Shown here: positions 8,138-16,066 of the stretch, in pieces
Layout: the number at the start of each line of letters is the position of its first letter
How positions within the stretch are numbered: position 1 is the first letter of the stretch
Origin: Lachnoclostridium sp. An118
Lineage (GTDB): Bacteria; Bacillota; Clostridia; Lachnospirales; Lachnospiraceae
DNA length: 38,828 nucleotides
Direction of reading: 5' to 3'
NCBI RefSeq assembly: GCF_002160985.1
Contig: NZ_NFLQ01000025.1
Coordinates: 1-38,828, forward strand
The notes under the pieces: model-generated
What the model was told of the DNA's origin: nothing
The model's input: the letters and a program-made list of their open reading frames with translations, nothing else
Database searches by the model: none
Made by a program: the position numbers and the translations under genes

Positions 8138-9315
8138 CAACACCAATAAGAGTATTACATGTCGTAACACATATGAATCGTGGCGGATTAGAAACCATGA
8201 TAATGAATTACTATCGACATATAGATAGGAATAAGGTTCAGTTTGATTTCTTAACGCATCGTGATGGAGAAAAAGATTATGACGGTGAAATTGAAAAGTA
8301 TGGGGGAAGAATTTATCATCTTCCCCCATTAAACCCTTTTAGTAAAAATTATTTAAATCAACTGGATCAATTTTTTGATCAGCATAGAGAATATAAAATT
8401 GTACATTCACATTTGGATTGTATGAGTGCGTATCCGTTGAAGGCAGCTAAAAAATATGGGGTTCCAGTGAGGATTGCCCATAGCCATACTACAAGTCAAA
8501 AGAAAGATATAAAATATTGGATAAAATTATATTCCAAGCGGATGATACCGGAGTATGCAACAGATTTATTTGCCTGTAGTGAAAATGCGGGCAGGTGGAT
8601 GTTTGGAAAAGAAAAATTTATAGTTATAAAAAATGCAATTGATACAAAAAAATATATTTACAATGAAGATATAGCAAGAATCAAGAGGAAAGAATTGGGG
8701 ATTTCGGAGCGCTTTGTAATTGGGCATGTAGGAAGTTTTAATTACCCTAAAAATCACGAATTTTTAATAGATATTTTTGAAAAAGTTTGGAAGAAGAGAA
8801 GAGATTCTATATTAATGTTAGTTGGGATTGGGGAGCTAGAGGAAAAAATAAAAGAAAAGGTAAAAAAAAGGAATTTGAATGAGGCGGTACTATTCTTGGG
8901 GCTGAGGGAGGATGTACCTGAATTACTGCAGGCGATGGATGTCTTTGTATTTCCGTCGTTATATGAGGGTCTGGGAATCGCTGCTATAGAAGCTCAGGTA
9001 TCAGGAGCACCCTGTTTGCTATCAGATAAGATACCTGCGGAGTGTCAAGTGACAAATTTAGTAACTACACTGTCTCTAAATGAAAATGCTCAAATATGGG
9101 GAGATTCCATTATCAGATTAGCCAATGAGAAGAAACCTCGAAGTAATATTTTATTGAAACAAAATATTGATATTAATGAAAATGCAAAATGGCTACAGAA
9201 TTTTTATATAATGCAATCAGCGGGCTCCAACAGACGGTTTTGCGGAGCAAAACGGACGCGATGCGGAGCGAGCGGACTTAATCTATATCTATTGAAATCT
9301 GCAGATACCTTATAA
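8134..9315 (+). CDS. GT4-family glycosyltransferase with C terminus replaced by IS21 sequence
   Basis: This 393-aa GT-B enzyme starts TPIRVLHVVTHMNRGGLETM and carries GHVGSFNYPKNHEFL and the donor-site block SLYEGLGIAAIEAQVSG. It resembles the later products at 18130 and 19254. Residues 1-359 are native. From residue 360 the reading passes into the left end of the IS21 element and adds 34 foreign residues (starting MQSAGSNRRF). Removing the element restores the ending FYINKIHNL and a stop at 14059-14061, for a 365-aa protein. That matches the 370- and 371-aa relatives. The catalytic core is intact, so the protein may still work, but downstream transcription now has to cross the element. Confidence 0.85.
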   Translation: MTTPIRVLHVVTHMNRGGLETMIMNYYRHIDRNKVQFDFLTHRDGEKDYDGEIEKYGGRIYHLPPLNPFSKNYLNQLDQFFDQHREYKIVHSHLDCMSAYPLKAAKKYGVPVRIAHSHTTSQKKDIKYWIKLYSKRMIPEYATDLFACSENAGRWMFGKEKFIVIKNAIDTKKYIYNEDIARIKRKELGISERFVIGHVGSFNYPKNHEFLIDIFEKVWKKRRDSILMLVGIGELEEKIKEKVKKRNLNEAVLFLGLREDVPELLQAMDVFVFPSLYEGLGIAAIEAQVSGAPCLLSDKIPAECQVTNLVTTLSLNENAQIWGDSIIRLANEKKPRSNILLKQNIDINENAKWLQNFYIMQSAGSNRRFCGAKRTRCGASGLNLYLLKSADTL

Positions 9316-9364
9316 TGATTGAGGCCATTAAAAAATGGTACGAATCATTTAAGGAGGATGCCTT

Positions 9365-10978
9365 ATGTTAGATTACAAGAGCATCATTATCAAACGGTAT
9401 GCACTGGGCCTGAGCTACAAGGAACTGGCTGAAGAGTTCAGTGCAAGTAAGTCTGGAATCAACGACTTCATCCGCGCTTTTGAAAGGTGCGAAAAGCTGT
9501 CGTATCCGCTTCCGGAAGGAATCACGAACTATGCGATCTACGAACTGGTATACGGCCATGAGCCAGGTACCAACAGACGAAATGCCGGCTACGAACAGCC
9601 TGATTTCGCCGCAATCTTTAGACAGATGAATGAGCGTAAAAACATGACACTCGTCTATCTGTGGAGCCGTTACCAAAAGGATTGTACAGCCAGAGAGGTC
9701 AAACCTTATCAATACCGACAGTTTTGCGAACTGTATGCCCGCTGGTGCAACGAGAACTACGAGACACTGCATATCCAGGCGGTGATCGCTCAGAAGATGG
9801 AAGTTGACTTTGCAGGCAAAACTTTTGAGCTGATCGACAAACTTACTGGCGAAATCACGACCATTGTTGTGTTTGTAGCAGTTCTGCCCTATTCGCAGTA
9901 TATCTATGCAGAAGGGATGGTCTCCACCTGTGAACCCCAGTGGATTGAGGTCAACAACCATGCACTGGACTATTTTGACGGTGTTCCGACCATTGTCGTA
10001 TGCGATAACTGCAAACAGGCCGTTACTGCCAACAAAGATTGGATCGATCCTGACCTGAATAAGGATTATGCAGCATGGGCTGATCATAACCATACCGTTA
10101 TATTACCCGCCAAGGTACGCAAACCTAAATGGAAAAGCAGCGTTGAAAATGCTGTAGGCATCCTTGAGAAGGGGTTCTTTCACGATTTAGAAGAAAACCG
10201 TTACTTCTCACTGGAACAGTTCAACAGGGATCTCTGGTCAAAACTGGATGCTTTGAACCATGAAAACTTCAAAAAGAAAAACTATAGCAGATACGACCAG
10301 TGGATGGAGGAGCGGCAGGAACTGCTTCCTCTTCCGGCTGTTCCTTACGAATACATGGAGAGGCGGACTGCAAAGGTATCTGCTGATTTCCATGTACGCT
10401 TTGATAACGCTTATTACAGTGTAGATAAAGCATATCTGCATAAGAGCGTTATGATCGCTGCTTCTGCGACAACAGTCAACATCTATTCCATGAAAGGGGA
10501 GCTTATCGTCAGTTGGAGAAGGGCTTCCCGCAGGGGAGAATGGCTGACAGACCCAGCGCATTTGCCTGAAAGCTATAAACAGATGTCAGAGTGGAATGCT
10601 ACTTACTTTACCAGGAAAGCAATGACAGTAGGCCCGAATACGGTCAAAGTCATAGAACACATACTGCGAAGCCGTGAGCATGAGGTTCAGACATATCGCC
10701 TGTGTATCGGTATCCTCAACTATACAAAGAAGTATAGCAAGCTTGCCCTGGAGGACTGCTGCAAACTGGCAATTGATACGAATCATATCTCGTACTCTTT
10801 TATTAAGAATTCAATTGCCGCTGTCGCTGAAGAGATCGGAAGCGCCGGTTTCAATACGAAGCTCAACGAAGAACGTAATAAAGGGGCGTTTGTCATGAGC
10901 CCGCATGCCGGAGACATTGAACGGCTTCTCTCCAAGAGCAGTAAACTTGCCGGGGAGGTGCGTGATGAAAAAGCTTGA
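9365..10978 (+). CDS. istA: IS21-family transposase IstA
   Basis: This 537-aa DDE transposase has an N-terminal helix-turn-helix (about 15-45, with YKELAEEFSASKSGINDFI). Its integrase core shows MEVDFAGKTFELID (first Asp), PTIVVCDNCKQAV (second Asp) and KSSVENAVGILEKGF (Glu). AAGGAGG lies eight bases upstream of the start. The stop overlaps the istB start, the standard IS21 arrangement. The gene is intact, but its partner istB is broken, so this copy probably cannot move unless IstB is supplied from elsewhere. Confidence 0.93.
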   Translation: MLDYKSIIIKRYALGLSYKELAEEFSASKSGINDFIRAFERCEKLSYPLPEGITNYAIYELVYGHEPGTNRRNAGYEQPDFAAIFRQMNERKNMTLVYLWSRYQKDCTAREVKPYQYRQFCELYARWCNENYETLHIQAVIAQKMEVDFAGKTFELIDKLTGEITTIVVFVAVLPYSQYIYAEGMVSTCEPQWIEVNNHALDYFDGVPTIVVCDNCKQAVTANKDWIDPDLNKDYAAWADHNHTVILPAKVRKPKWKSSVENAVGILEKGFFHDLEENRYFSLEQFNRDLWSKLDALNHENFKKKNYSRYDQWMEERQELLPLPAVPYEYMERRTAKVSADFHVRFDNAYYSVDKAYLHKSVMIAASATTVNIYSMKGELIVSWRRASRRGEWLTDPAHLPESYKQMSEWNATYFTRKAMTVGPNTVKVIEHILRSREHEVQTYRLCIGILNYTKKYSKLALEDCCKLAIDTNHISYSFIKNSIAAVAEEIGSAGFNTKLNEERNKGAFVMSPHAGDIERLLSKSSKLAGEVRDEKA

Positions 10979-11435
10979 TCGGATCAATGAACTTGTAGAT
11001 GAACTCAATGAACTGAAACTTGGATGCATGGCAGCATCACTTGACGCACTGTATCATTCAGAAACATTTGATGAACTGGATGCCGTATCGCTGCTTGAAC
11101 AGGTGATCGGACCGGAATACCAGAATAAAACATCACAAAGATTCCAGAACAGGCTGAAACGTGCCCATCTTTCCGGTTCTTCTAAATAACCTGGTGACAA
11201 AGAGACGCAAGGCCCTGTAAATACTGAAAGAATGAGGATTTTGAGATGGATACTTCTTAAAAAAGTGTATAATAACCAGACCTGACAGTTGATACCTTCA
11301 AAAATCAGGTTGAAATGAGACTATTAATAACTGCATAAACCATCAATAACGGATTGCAAGAGGCTTTAACAGGCCTTTTTTTCGTGGAGTTTTTAATATA
11401 TCACCTCCAGAGCTGAGGCTATGGCGGCCCTGGTC

Positions 11436-11768
11436 TCAGAGCAGGCCATGCTCTTTCAGGATGCGCTCGTAGTCGTCACACAGGCCCTGAAGATAACTGA
11501 TATCCACACGAAGGTCCGTGATCAGATCCTTCAGATCTTCACAGCGTTCCTTTAGGCGTGTCACGGGATCCGGGATGGCCACGTCCAGCCTGCCATTCGC
11601 ATAGGATTGACAGTACATATGGATCATGTCCTCAAGGGCGGAAGCCGTGTTGAAATCCTCATAGGGTTCGTCCTCAAAGTGGACGAGGAGCCAGTCCTCA
11701 AGTTCTTGTGGAAGATTGAGATTGTTCTTATGTGCGCAGCGGCGCAGGAAATTTCTGTCGGGGATCAT
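11436..11768 (-). CDS. ISL3-associated accessory protein, function unknown (copy A)
   Basis: This 110-aa protein starts MIPDRNFLRRCAHKN. It has an acidic middle (HFEDEPYEDFNTASALEDM) and a probable C-terminal helix or coiled coil (about 70-108) rich in Leu, Glu and Asp. Its ATG overlaps the stop of the transposase gene as ATGA, so the two are translationally coupled. The same pair recurs in copy B, and as a decayed pair in copy C, so the small gene is a stable part of this element. I do not recognise a domain. A role in transposase regulation or assembly is inference. Confidence 0.75.
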   Translation of the reverse strand: MIPDRNFLRRCAHKNNLNLPQELEDWLLVHFEDEPYEDFNTASALEDMIHMYCQSYANGRLDVAIPDPVTRLKERCEDLKDLITDLRVDISYLQGLCDDYERILKEHGLL

Positions 11769-13081
11769 AAGCGTATCTCCTTTCCGTCCCTGGCTTTTTC
11801 CAGAATGGACAGCGGGTCATTAGAAAGCCTGAGTTTTCCACAGGTAAGAAGGATCCGTTTGCGGAAACCTTCGAAGCTGTGCAGGCCGAAGGCCACCCGT
11901 TTCAGGATCTTGACCTTGTTGTTCAGGCCTTCGCTGAGACCATTGGATTTGCCGTATTTCCAGCTGTTCTGGATGTAGCCCCGCCAGTGGCGGATGGTGC
12001 AGGCGGCGGAGTGGATTTCCTCCACCTCGGAGGCGGTATACTGTCTGATCCACTCTGTCAGCTCCTCGTACTGGACAGAATAAGGGAAAGAAGCAAGGAT
12101 ATCATGGAAGAACTGGAGGGCTTCATAAGCTTCCAGAAGATCCGGGGCCACGTCAAAGGCCTCCTGGAGGCGCTGCTTGTTGTCATGAAAGCGTGAGCCC
12201 CAGTAAGCGACCTGATTGTACTCTTTCGTTTTCAGGAGACGGGCGATGCTTTTTACCTTTTTCAGGCTCTCTGTATCCCCGGCGTCCTGAAACTGGTGCT
12301 GATAGCGGAGCCTCACATGGTCCACCATTTCATTAAGACGCTTGACAACGTGGAATGGATCAATGCAGATCCTGGCGTTTGGAAAGTTCTTCCTGGAGAC
12401 AGAGACAAAGCCGTTGCTCATGTCGCAGCAGAAGTATTTCACCCGTTTCCTCTGCTCTAAAGAGAACTGGTGGAAGTACTTGTTCAGATAGACGCCGGAG
12501 ATCTGATCCAGGACGTCGATGACAGAGTGGGAGTCACCGTCAGAGATGCTACAGTGATATTTGTTGCGATACCAGCGGCGATGTTTAGAGTTCCACACAC
12601 CGCTGTTGCCTTTGAATTCATCAATACAGATGGTTTCAGGGAGTTTGGCTGGCCTGCCAAAGTGGATGGTCTGAAAGACAGACTGGACGGTGCTCTGGGG
12701 GACATGGTTTCTCCTTGCAACCTCGGAGAAGGCGAGAGGCTGCATCAGGTCCAGGAGGATGGAGTCATAGAGAGCCTGTGTCATGCGAAGAGAGGGATGG
12801 ATCCAGTAGGGAGTCTCATAGAATGAGGAGTGGCAGTCCTTGCACAGGAGCCTGCGTTTGTGGAAGGAGACGACGGTACCGCGATGATTACATGGGATGT
12901 GCCTGATGGTCTGTATGGTCCCGGAGTCTTTGATGACACAGTCGTTAGAGCCACAATGGGGACATAGCCTCTGACTGGCTGTAGGTACATCAAGAGTGAT
13001 GAGATCGTAGTCCTTGAGGACCTGGATGCTTTTGATAGTTGCTTCCTGTGGCAGTTTTGCCAGATAGTTAGATGTTTTCAT
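11765..13081 (-). CDS. ISL3-family transposase (copy A)
   Basis: This 438-aa protein has the ISL3 layout. An N-terminal zinc-binding motif CPHCGSNDC pairs with a later CKDC (about 40-90). A helix-turn-helix (FSEVARRNHVPQSTVQSVF, about 138-156) follows. The DDE domain shows ICIDEFKGNSG (first Asp), ICIDPFHVVKRL (second Asp) and SEGLNNKVKILKR (Glu). The frame is intact and the length is typical. The homologue at 26082-27398 differs at scattered positions, so the two are separate acquisitions or old duplicates rather than a very recent copy. Confidence 0.92.
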   Translation of the reverse strand: MKTSNYLAKLPQEATIKSIQVLKDYDLITLDVPTASQRLCPHCGSNDCVIKDSGTIQTIRHIPCNHRGTVVSFHKRRLLCKDCHSSFYETPYWIHPSLRMTQALYDSILLDLMQPLAFSEVARRNHVPQSTVQSVFQTIHFGRPAKLPETICIDEFKGNSGVWNSKHRRWYRNKYHCSISDGDSHSVIDVLDQISGVYLNKYFHQFSLEQRKRVKYFCCDMSNGFVSVSRKNFPNARICIDPFHVVKRLNEMVDHVRLRYQHQFQDAGDTESLKKVKSIARLLKTKEYNQVAYWGSRFHDNKQRLQEAFDVAPDLLEAYEALQFFHDILASFPYSVQYEELTEWIRQYTASEVEEIHSAACTIRHWRGYIQNSWKYGKSNGLSEGLNNKVKILKRVAFGLHSFEGFRKRILLTCGKLRLSNDPLSILEKARDGKEIRL

Positions 13082-13082
13082 G

Positions 13083-13408
13083 GTTGTTTCATACCTCCTT
13101 TAAAGTGGTGTTTTTAGTTCAAATTAATCATAACACTGGAAGTATGGAGCAACCATGGAAGCATCTAACATGGCAATAAAAGTTATGGGGAGCTTCAAAA
13201 ATAACTGGTGAAGCTTGAAGAAAATCTGGTGATTGAGATAAGGGACACCAGCAAACAGAGGAGAGCTCCAGTAAAATCTGGTGAACACCAGGAAAACGAG
13301 AAGATTTAAGGAGACACCAGGAAAGTAAGGAGTTCTTCTAAATAAGCTGGTGAAACTATAAAGAACACCGGGGATTGGAGGAGAAACACCAGAAAAAGCT
13401 TTAGAGCC
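13083..13408. repeat. Subterminal CTGGTG/CACCAG repeat array at the right end of ISL3 copy A
   Basis: Between the transposase start and the right end, CTGGTG or its complement CACCAG, or a one-base variant, occurs about nine times in both orientations with irregular spacing (for example AACTGGTGAAGC, ATCTGGTGATTG, GACACCAGC, GAACACCAGG, GACACCAGG, AAACACCAGA). One stretch near 13330 reads TTCTTCTAAATAAGCTGGTG, nearly a copy of the left terminal repeat. Copies B and C have equivalent arrays. These are candidate transposase-binding sites. Confidence 0.6.
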
Positions 13409-14132
13409 ATCTTTCCGGAGGTCCTCAATCGGTGGATAAGTGTAAAGATTCTGTGGAGCGGGTTTATCTGCCTTCCGATATCAACGCTACACTGTCATCA
13501 CTGGATTTTATCCGAGAAGGTTTGAATGTTTGTATTCTTGGACCGTCTGACAGCGGAAAATCATATCTGGCCAAAGCATTGGGAATACAGGCCTGCCTGA
13601 ATTACAGAGCTATGTATCATCATTGTGAAGAATTCCTTGAAACCATGGTCGCTCTGAAGCAGGCTGATTACTCAAAATATCAGAAGAAGATACGCTTTTA
13701 CCTGAAGCTGGATCTGTTGATCCTGGATGATTTCCTGCTTCACACGATAACGGATGAGCGCGAGATCAAAGTCCTCTTTGAAGTCATGGAAAAACGCAGT
13801 GAACTGTCAAGGTGCACGATTGTGTGCTCTCAAAGAGAGCCAAACAGCTGGGCTTCGATGATCCTCAATGATGAAGTATCAGCCAATGCGATACTGAAAC
13901 GGGCAACGAAACACTATACCGTAGTGATCCAGCCCAGAAACTAACTGACTATAATAGGCGTTTCAGGGCGTCCGTTATGCTCCGCACAGCGTCCGCTCTG
14001 AAACGCATCGAAGTCCGCTGGGCTCTGCAGAATGCATATAAATAAAATACACAATTTGTAAATAAAAATTTAAAACAATATTACTAGATTTTGGGACTAA
14101 AAGTATAAAATAGGGATAATTTTGTATAAATT

Positions 14133-15182
14133 ATGAATAAGTACATGAGTAAAAAAGAGAGTAATATTATAGGAACTATACGAGGTATTGCAATGATATT
14201 TATTGTCATATGCCATTACTTGTCTTGGTTTCCTCAATTTAGTGTTGCCGGTCAGATTTTTAATGTGGGAGTACCCATTTTTTTCATTATTTCTGGATAT
14301 TTATATGGACAAAAAAATATTGGGCCATCATATAAACGTTGGTTTTGTAAACAATTTAGAAAAATAGTATTGCCATTATATATTTATTATGCAATAGCGG
14401 GTTCTTTATTACTTCTTTTAGGAAAATTAGGTGATATTAACCTGATTTCTTTTTGCAAACTTATGCTTAATTTGCAGGGAATAGCAGGGGGATCAGCGGG
14501 GAATATAACAACGGGACATTTGTGGTTTATCACTTATATATTAATTTGCTATTTAATTACACCTGCTTTAGAACAAGCTAAAAATGCTATATCATGGAAA
14601 AAGCTTTTCTTTTTGCTCTCTATGTTAAGTATTCTAGAAATAGCGATGATTTTGACTATAACGCCGCGTGCTTTTTTAGTTAATATTCAAGGTGTAATTC
14701 TTTATATAGGGGCATATTATTTTGCGGCTTTATGGAAAAAGAAAATCAAACCAGTCCATTATGTTACATTAAGCTTTGTGATGATAATTGCAGTTGGTAT
14801 AAGATTAGGCATTAAGTTATTAGCTGATAATTCTGGGGGAACATGGGAAGTGCTATATGAGAGGGTAGTTGTACAATATACTCAAAGTATATTAGCAGTT
14901 TGGATAATTTTTACTATTGTTTTAATGGGAATGATGCGAAAAAATTGTGGGTCTCTATTTAATATATTTAGTCGATATTCTTATGAAATATATATCGTAC
15001 ATTATATGTTTTTAACAGGAGTGTTTAATGCAAGTAAAATATCAGATAATCTTATTGTTAATACGCTTATATTTGTAATATTAGCTGTAAGTTTTGCTGT
15101 AGTATTACATTTTTTAAGTTCAAAAATAACAGATAAGTTTTTTATGAGAAAAAGAATAGCTATGGAGGGAGAAGCCCAGTGA
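14133..15182 (+). CDS. Membrane acyltransferase, acyltransferase-3 family (sugar O-acetyltransferase)
   Basis: This 349-aa integral membrane protein has about ten hydrophobic helices. The N-terminal helix carries the conserved RGIAMIFIVICHYLSWF, with the His needed for acyl transfer, followed by GVPIFFIISGYLYG. This is the OafA/WcjG-like family that acetylates or otherwise acylates polysaccharide residues. The start is uncertain: ATG 14133 and ATG 14145 are both possible and no strong ribosome binding site is visible. It follows the IS21 right end by about 96 bases. It overlaps the next gene by four bases (GTGA), so it heads the resumed operon. Confidence 0.83.
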   Translation: MNKYMSKKESNIIGTIRGIAMIFIVICHYLSWFPQFSVAGQIFNVGVPIFFIISGYLYGQKNIGPSYKRWFCKQFRKIVLPLYIYYAIAGSLLLLLGKLGDINLISFCKLMLNLQGIAGGSAGNITTGHLWFITYILICYLITPALEQAKNAISWKKLFFLLSMLSILEIAMILTITPRAFLVNIQGVILYIGAYYFAALWKKKIKPVHYVTLSFVMIIAVGIRLGIKLLADNSGGTWEVLYERVVVQYTQSILAVWIIFTIVLMGMMRKNCGSLFNIFSRYSYEIYIVHYMFLTGVFNASKISDNLIVNTLIFVILAVSFAVVLHFLSSKITDKFFMRKRIAMEGEAQ

Positions 15183-16066
15183 AACCTATGGTGACGATTT
15201 TTACACCTACATTTAACAGAGCACACTTGTTACAGAATCTGTACGATTCATTGTGTAGACAGACAAATAAAAATTTTTTATGGCACATAGTTGATGATGG
15301 CTCAACAGATGATACAGGAAAGTTAGTAAAACAATGGAAAAAGGAAAATAAGGAATTTGTTATTAACTATACCAGACAATCTAATGGGGGTAAACAAAGA
15401 GCACATAATGTAGGTGTACAGATGTGTGAAACAGAATTATTTTTTTGTGTGGATTCAGATGACAGTTTAGTAGATGATGCTGTAAAAATAATTATAGAAA
15501 ACTGGGGAATAGCAAAGCAGGAAAATATTGCAGGTATTGTAGCGCTACGTGGAAAGGATGAGACCATTACCCTTGGGACGTCCATGCCGAAAGTAAGCAA
15601 TCTTACAATGTTGGAATTGTATCAAAAATATCATTTTAAAGGAGATACCGCTTTAATATATAGGACGGAAATTCTAAAAAAATATCCATTTGTTTTAGCA
15701 GAAGGGGAAAAATTTATTGGAGAGAATTTCGTGTATAATCAGATTGATTTAAACTACAAAATGTATGTATTAAATAAGATTATATATATATGCCAATATT
15801 TTGAAGACGGATATACACGGAATACCGTGCAATTGTTAGTAAAGAATCCGCATAGTTACATGATTTTAAAAAAGCAGCAAGCGGAGATATCGTTATATTT
15901 GAGATATAGAATTAAACATATGGCTGGGTTTATAGCAATGGGGCTAACCATCCACGAAACAAATCTTGTTAAAAAATCAGGCAATTTAGGATTGGCTATT
16001 CTATCGTATCCTTTGGGGCTTGTAATTTGGAGGCTGAGGTTTAAAAAAGTATATGAGAATCTTTAA
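15179..16066 (+). CDS. GT2-family glycosyltransferase
   Basis: This 295-aa GT-A enzyme starts with VTIFTPTFNRAHLLQNLYDSL. It has the nucleotide-binding VDDGSTDDTG and the metal-binding DSDDSL (about residue 95). The start is GTG at 15179, overlapping the previous stop, with GGAGGGA about ten bases upstream. It forms one link of the capsular repeat unit; donor and acceptor are unknown. The C-terminal portion is amphipathic and may sit at the membrane. It overlaps the polymerase gene by 14 bases. Confidence 0.85.
   Translation: MKPMVTIFTPTFNRAHLLQNLYDSLCRQTNKNFLWHIVDDGSTDDTGKLVKQWKKENKEFVINYTRQSNGGKQRAHNVGVQMCETELFFCVDSDDSLVDDAVKIIIENWGIAKQENIAGIVALRGKDETITLGTSMPKVSNLTMLELYQKYHFKGDTALIYRTEILKKYPFVLAEGEKFIGENFVYNQIDLNYKMYVLNKIIYICQYFEDGYTRNTVQLLVKNPHSYMILKKQQAEISLYLRYRIKHMAGFIAMGLTIHETNLVKKSGNLGLAILSYPLGLVIWRLRFKKVYENL

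Larger units (their letters stand above)
11175..13408 (-). mobile_element. ISL3-family insertion sequence, copy A (inside istB)
   Basis: This 2,234-bp element lies between two copies of ATCTTTCC (11167-11174 and 13409-13416), the 8-bp target duplication usual for ISL3. Its ends are GGTTCTTC on the left and AGAGCC on the right. The inverted ends share GG-TCT and CTGGTG at matching distances. It carries a transposase gene and a downstream 110-aa gene, both leftward and both intact. The right 325 bp have no gene and hold many copies of CTGGTG or CACCAG. Confidence 0.88.
10965..13944 (+). pseudogene. istB: istB (IS21 helper ATPase) split by an ISL3-family insertion
   Basis: The first 70 codons (10965-11174, beginning MKKLDRINELVDELNELK) and the remaining 175 codons (13417-13941) are separated by a 2,234-bp element plus one copy of its 8-bp target duplication. 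Joining 11174 to 13417 restores the frame (RAHLSGGPQSVDKCK) and gives a 245-aa protein, the normal IstB length. The 3' part has the Walker A GPSDSGKSYLAKAL and Walker B LDLLILDDF of a AAA+ ATPase. Asp in GPSDSGKS replaces the more usual Thr or Gly. The distal half could only be made from an internal start, so the gene is inactive. Confidence 0.88.
9212..14036 (+). mobile_element. IS21-family insertion sequence, itself interrupted by an ISL3-family element
   Basis: The ends are TGCA at 9212 and TGCA at 14033-14036, flanked by the 5-bp direct repeat TATAA (9207-9211 and 14037-14041). Subterminal inverted repeats are evident: TGCGGAGCAAAACGGACGC at 9241-9259 matches the complement of 13968-13986 at 18 of 19 bases, and further GCGGAC-type cores lie outside it, as in the multi-copy ends of IS21. 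Inside are istA and a split istB. Without the nested element it would be about 2.6 kb, a normal IS21 size. It sits at the 3' end of a glycosyltransferase gene. Confidence 0.85.

Noticed and set aside
9368-10093. Leftward 241-aa frame opposite istA
   Set aside because: The forward frame has all the IstA motifs. The reverse frame has no start signals and no recognisable family.
11340-11400. Terminator at GAGGCTTTAACAGGCCTTTTTTT in the ISL3 left arm
   Set aside because: The possible stem is only about four base pairs, and the T run is on the strand opposite the IS genes. Too weak to call.
11879-12906. Rightward reading frames opposite the ISL3 transposase (also 26196-27422 and 28283-29519)
   Set aside because: They are antisense shadows of the transposase genes. 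They lack ribosome binding sites and have biased composition explained by the coding strand.
13083-13408. CRISPR-like array in the IS right end
   Set aside because: The repeats are only about 6 bp, occur in both orientations and have irregular spacing. The same layout recurs in every IS copy.
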